Shown piece by piece: positions 62,974-64,000 of a stretch of DNA of 64,000 bases. The stretch is taken from NCBI RefSeq assembly GCF_900168065.1, contig NZ_FUZZ01000004.1, positions 496,001 through 560,000 of the forward strand, read 5' to 3'. The position numbers and the translations under genes were made by a program. Below the pieces are notes generated by a model, which had not been told where the DNA came from, did not search any database, and saw only the letters and a program-made list of their open reading frames with translations. The DNA comes from Chitinophaga ginsengisegetis (GTDB taxonomy: Bacteria; Bacteroidota; Bacteroidia; Chitinophagales; Chitinophagaceae). The stretch's first letter is position 1. Each line of letters opens with the position of its first letter.

Positions 62974-64000
62974 TTATTGCTTTATAAACTTACGCTGACC
63001 GATCATCTGACCATTGCCGGCGTCTGAAACCACCAGTATATAGGTGCTTTGTGGTAAACTGCTTACATCTATCTTCCACGGCCCGTTAGTTTTTGCAGCT
63101 ATTGTTTTTACTATTTTTCCGGAGAGATCATAAATGCTGACCGTACATATTTTTGGCTTTGTTAACCGGATGTCTGCATTCAATATATTTACTACCGGGT
63201 TCGGATATACGTTTAAACCGGAAGCCATTGTATTCAGCTTGCCGGCCGCAAGAGGGCTGCTGCTGCTATCCACAGCTGCCGGCGGTGTCCAGAGATATAG
63301 CACTATCTTATTGGCGTTGTAATCATCTTTGGTGATCATGTATTCGCCGGTGGACCTGTGATATGCTTTGATGCCATATTGTGAATCCACATCGTTGCCC
63401 ACGTATACATTGGGGTTGCTGCTGTTCATGGTAAGCACCAATGCGCCGGTAGTGAGATCAAAAACATCGATATCAGGAATAGCGTAGTAGCCTACAAAAA
63501 GATAATTTCCTGCGGCCGACATTGACTTGGCCTGGGCCCGGCTCAGTGTAATAACGGTATCGGGCGTACGATTTCCGGCCACCCAGCCGTGATATACTTC
63601 TATGCGGTTGCCGATCAGCGTCCAGTCGGTGTTGCCACCGGCCAGCACCATTACATCACTGGCGGGGATATATTGCAGCTGGTTTAACCGGGCAATAGTA
63701 GCGGGTACAGGTGTGGATATCACCGGTCCCCAGATGGGCTTTCCGTTGCCAGCAAAGCCCGTTAAAGGATAATGCTGGATGGCATTGGTTTTATCCTGGG
63801 AGATCCAGATATCTCCCAGAGAATCCAGGCAAAACCCATTCCTGACCTTAGAGATGGTATCACCGGGAATGGCGATGTACCCATCTGTAGCAGGATTGAA
63901 ATAATACGTATAAAATATATCTGCATTCTGGTTATTGGCCACCAGGATACGTTGTCCGCCTACATTAGCCACGTGACCAAAATGTTGTCCCCTGGCACGG
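62974..64000 (-). CDS. T9SS-sorted beta-propeller-like protein (5' end outside window)
   Basis: The frame is open to the right edge (residues ...RARGQHFGHVANVGGQRILV), so at least 340 residues are present and the gene continues beyond the window. The first part has repeated NHL/propeller-like strands (DSLGDIWISQDKTNAIQHYP, ATIARLNQLQYIPASDVMVL). The last 80 residues are a type A T9SS sorting domain: LNVYPNPVVNILN, SIYDLSGKIVKTI, and IGQRKFIKQ at the end. It is exported through the type IX system and is the first gene before the clan A hydrolase. Confidence 0.85.
   Translation of the reverse strand, partial: RARGQHFGHVANVGGQRILVANNQNADIFYTYYFNPATDGYIAIPGDTISKVRNGFCLDSLGDIWISQDKTNAIQHYPLTGFAGNGKPIWGPVISTPVPATIARLNQLQYIPASDVMVLAGGNTDWTLIGNRIEVYHGWVAGNRTPDTVITLSRAQAKSMSAAGNYLFVGYYAIPDIDVFDLTTGALVLTMNSSNPNVYVGNDVDSQYGIKAYHRSTGEYMITKDDYNANKIVLYLWTPPAAVDSSSSPLAAGKLNTMASGLNVYPNPVVNILNADIRLTKPKICTVSIYDLSGKIVKTIAAKTNGPWKIDVSSLPQSTYILVVSDAGNGQMIGQRKFIKQ

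Overview
The window looks like chromosome of a Bacteroidota species, most likely a soil or plant-associated Chitinophaga-type organism. The signs are a SusC/SusD pair with a polysaccharide-utilisation gene set, a FecI/FecR sigma and anti-sigma pair, a type IX secretion sorting domain, many lipoproteins with short signal peptides, promoter boxes of the TAnnTTTG type, and families typical of Bacteroidota (DUF5017, ArsR-SRPBCC-DoxX groups, SusC with an STN domain). No rRNA or tRNA gene, CRISPR array, transposase or integrase was recognised.

Layout. 1-12.2 kb is ordinary accessory and housekeeping material: a MarR regulator cut by the window edge, a dicarboxylate symporter, a hydrolase divergent from an acyltransferase/DUF6320 pair, a GH105 unsaturated uronyl hydrolase, a NUDIX hydrolase, an SDR/TetR pair with the same 25-bp operator in front of both genes, a beta-lactamase-fold serine hydrolase, a VOC protein, a large acidic protein whose N-terminus resembles contractile-injection-system cargo, and a GNAT acetyltransferase. 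12.4-38.4 kb is one polysaccharide-utilisation locus on the plus strand: SusC, SusD, a DUF5017 lipoprotein, GH2, a Tat-exported protein of unknown family, GH127-type arabinofuranosidase, a beta-helix protein with phage-tailspike features, GH29 fucosidase, SGNH esterase, an FAD oxidoreductase with a golvesin-like tail, then ECF sigma, FecR and a large GH2-like protein. The enzyme mix points to a branched, esterified, arabinose- and fucose-containing glycan such as a pectic side chain or arabinogalactan. The STN domain of SusC together with the sigma/FecR pair suggests trans-envelope induction by the substrate.

38.5-40.9 kb is a two-gene restriction-modification system. 41-47 kb holds small stress and metabolism genes, including an ArsR/SRPBCC pair with two perfect operators, a DoxX protein, an HxlR/SDR divergent pair, and an unusual acyl-carrier-like protein whose two halves are in swapped order. 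47.1-53.3 kb is a tripartite RND efflux operon closed by a strong terminator. 53.4-57.6 kb is a loose region with an 11-bp-period tandem repeat, orphan genes and three gene remnants (EamA, Crp/Fnr, isochorismatase) close together, followed by an NmrA-like reductase, an AraC regulator and a lipoprotein. 59.4-64 kb has a clan-A glycoside hydrolase downstream of a T9SS-sorted propeller protein that runs off the window.

The items most worth a second look are the permuted acyl-carrier-like protein at 46.6 kb, the phage-like modules inside two locus proteins, the GH2-like protein lacking the usual acid/base glutamate, the injection-system-cargo-like protein at 9.7 kb, and two intergenic tandem arrays that both have an 11-bp unit but different sequences. 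All functions come from reading motifs by eye; no database search was possible.
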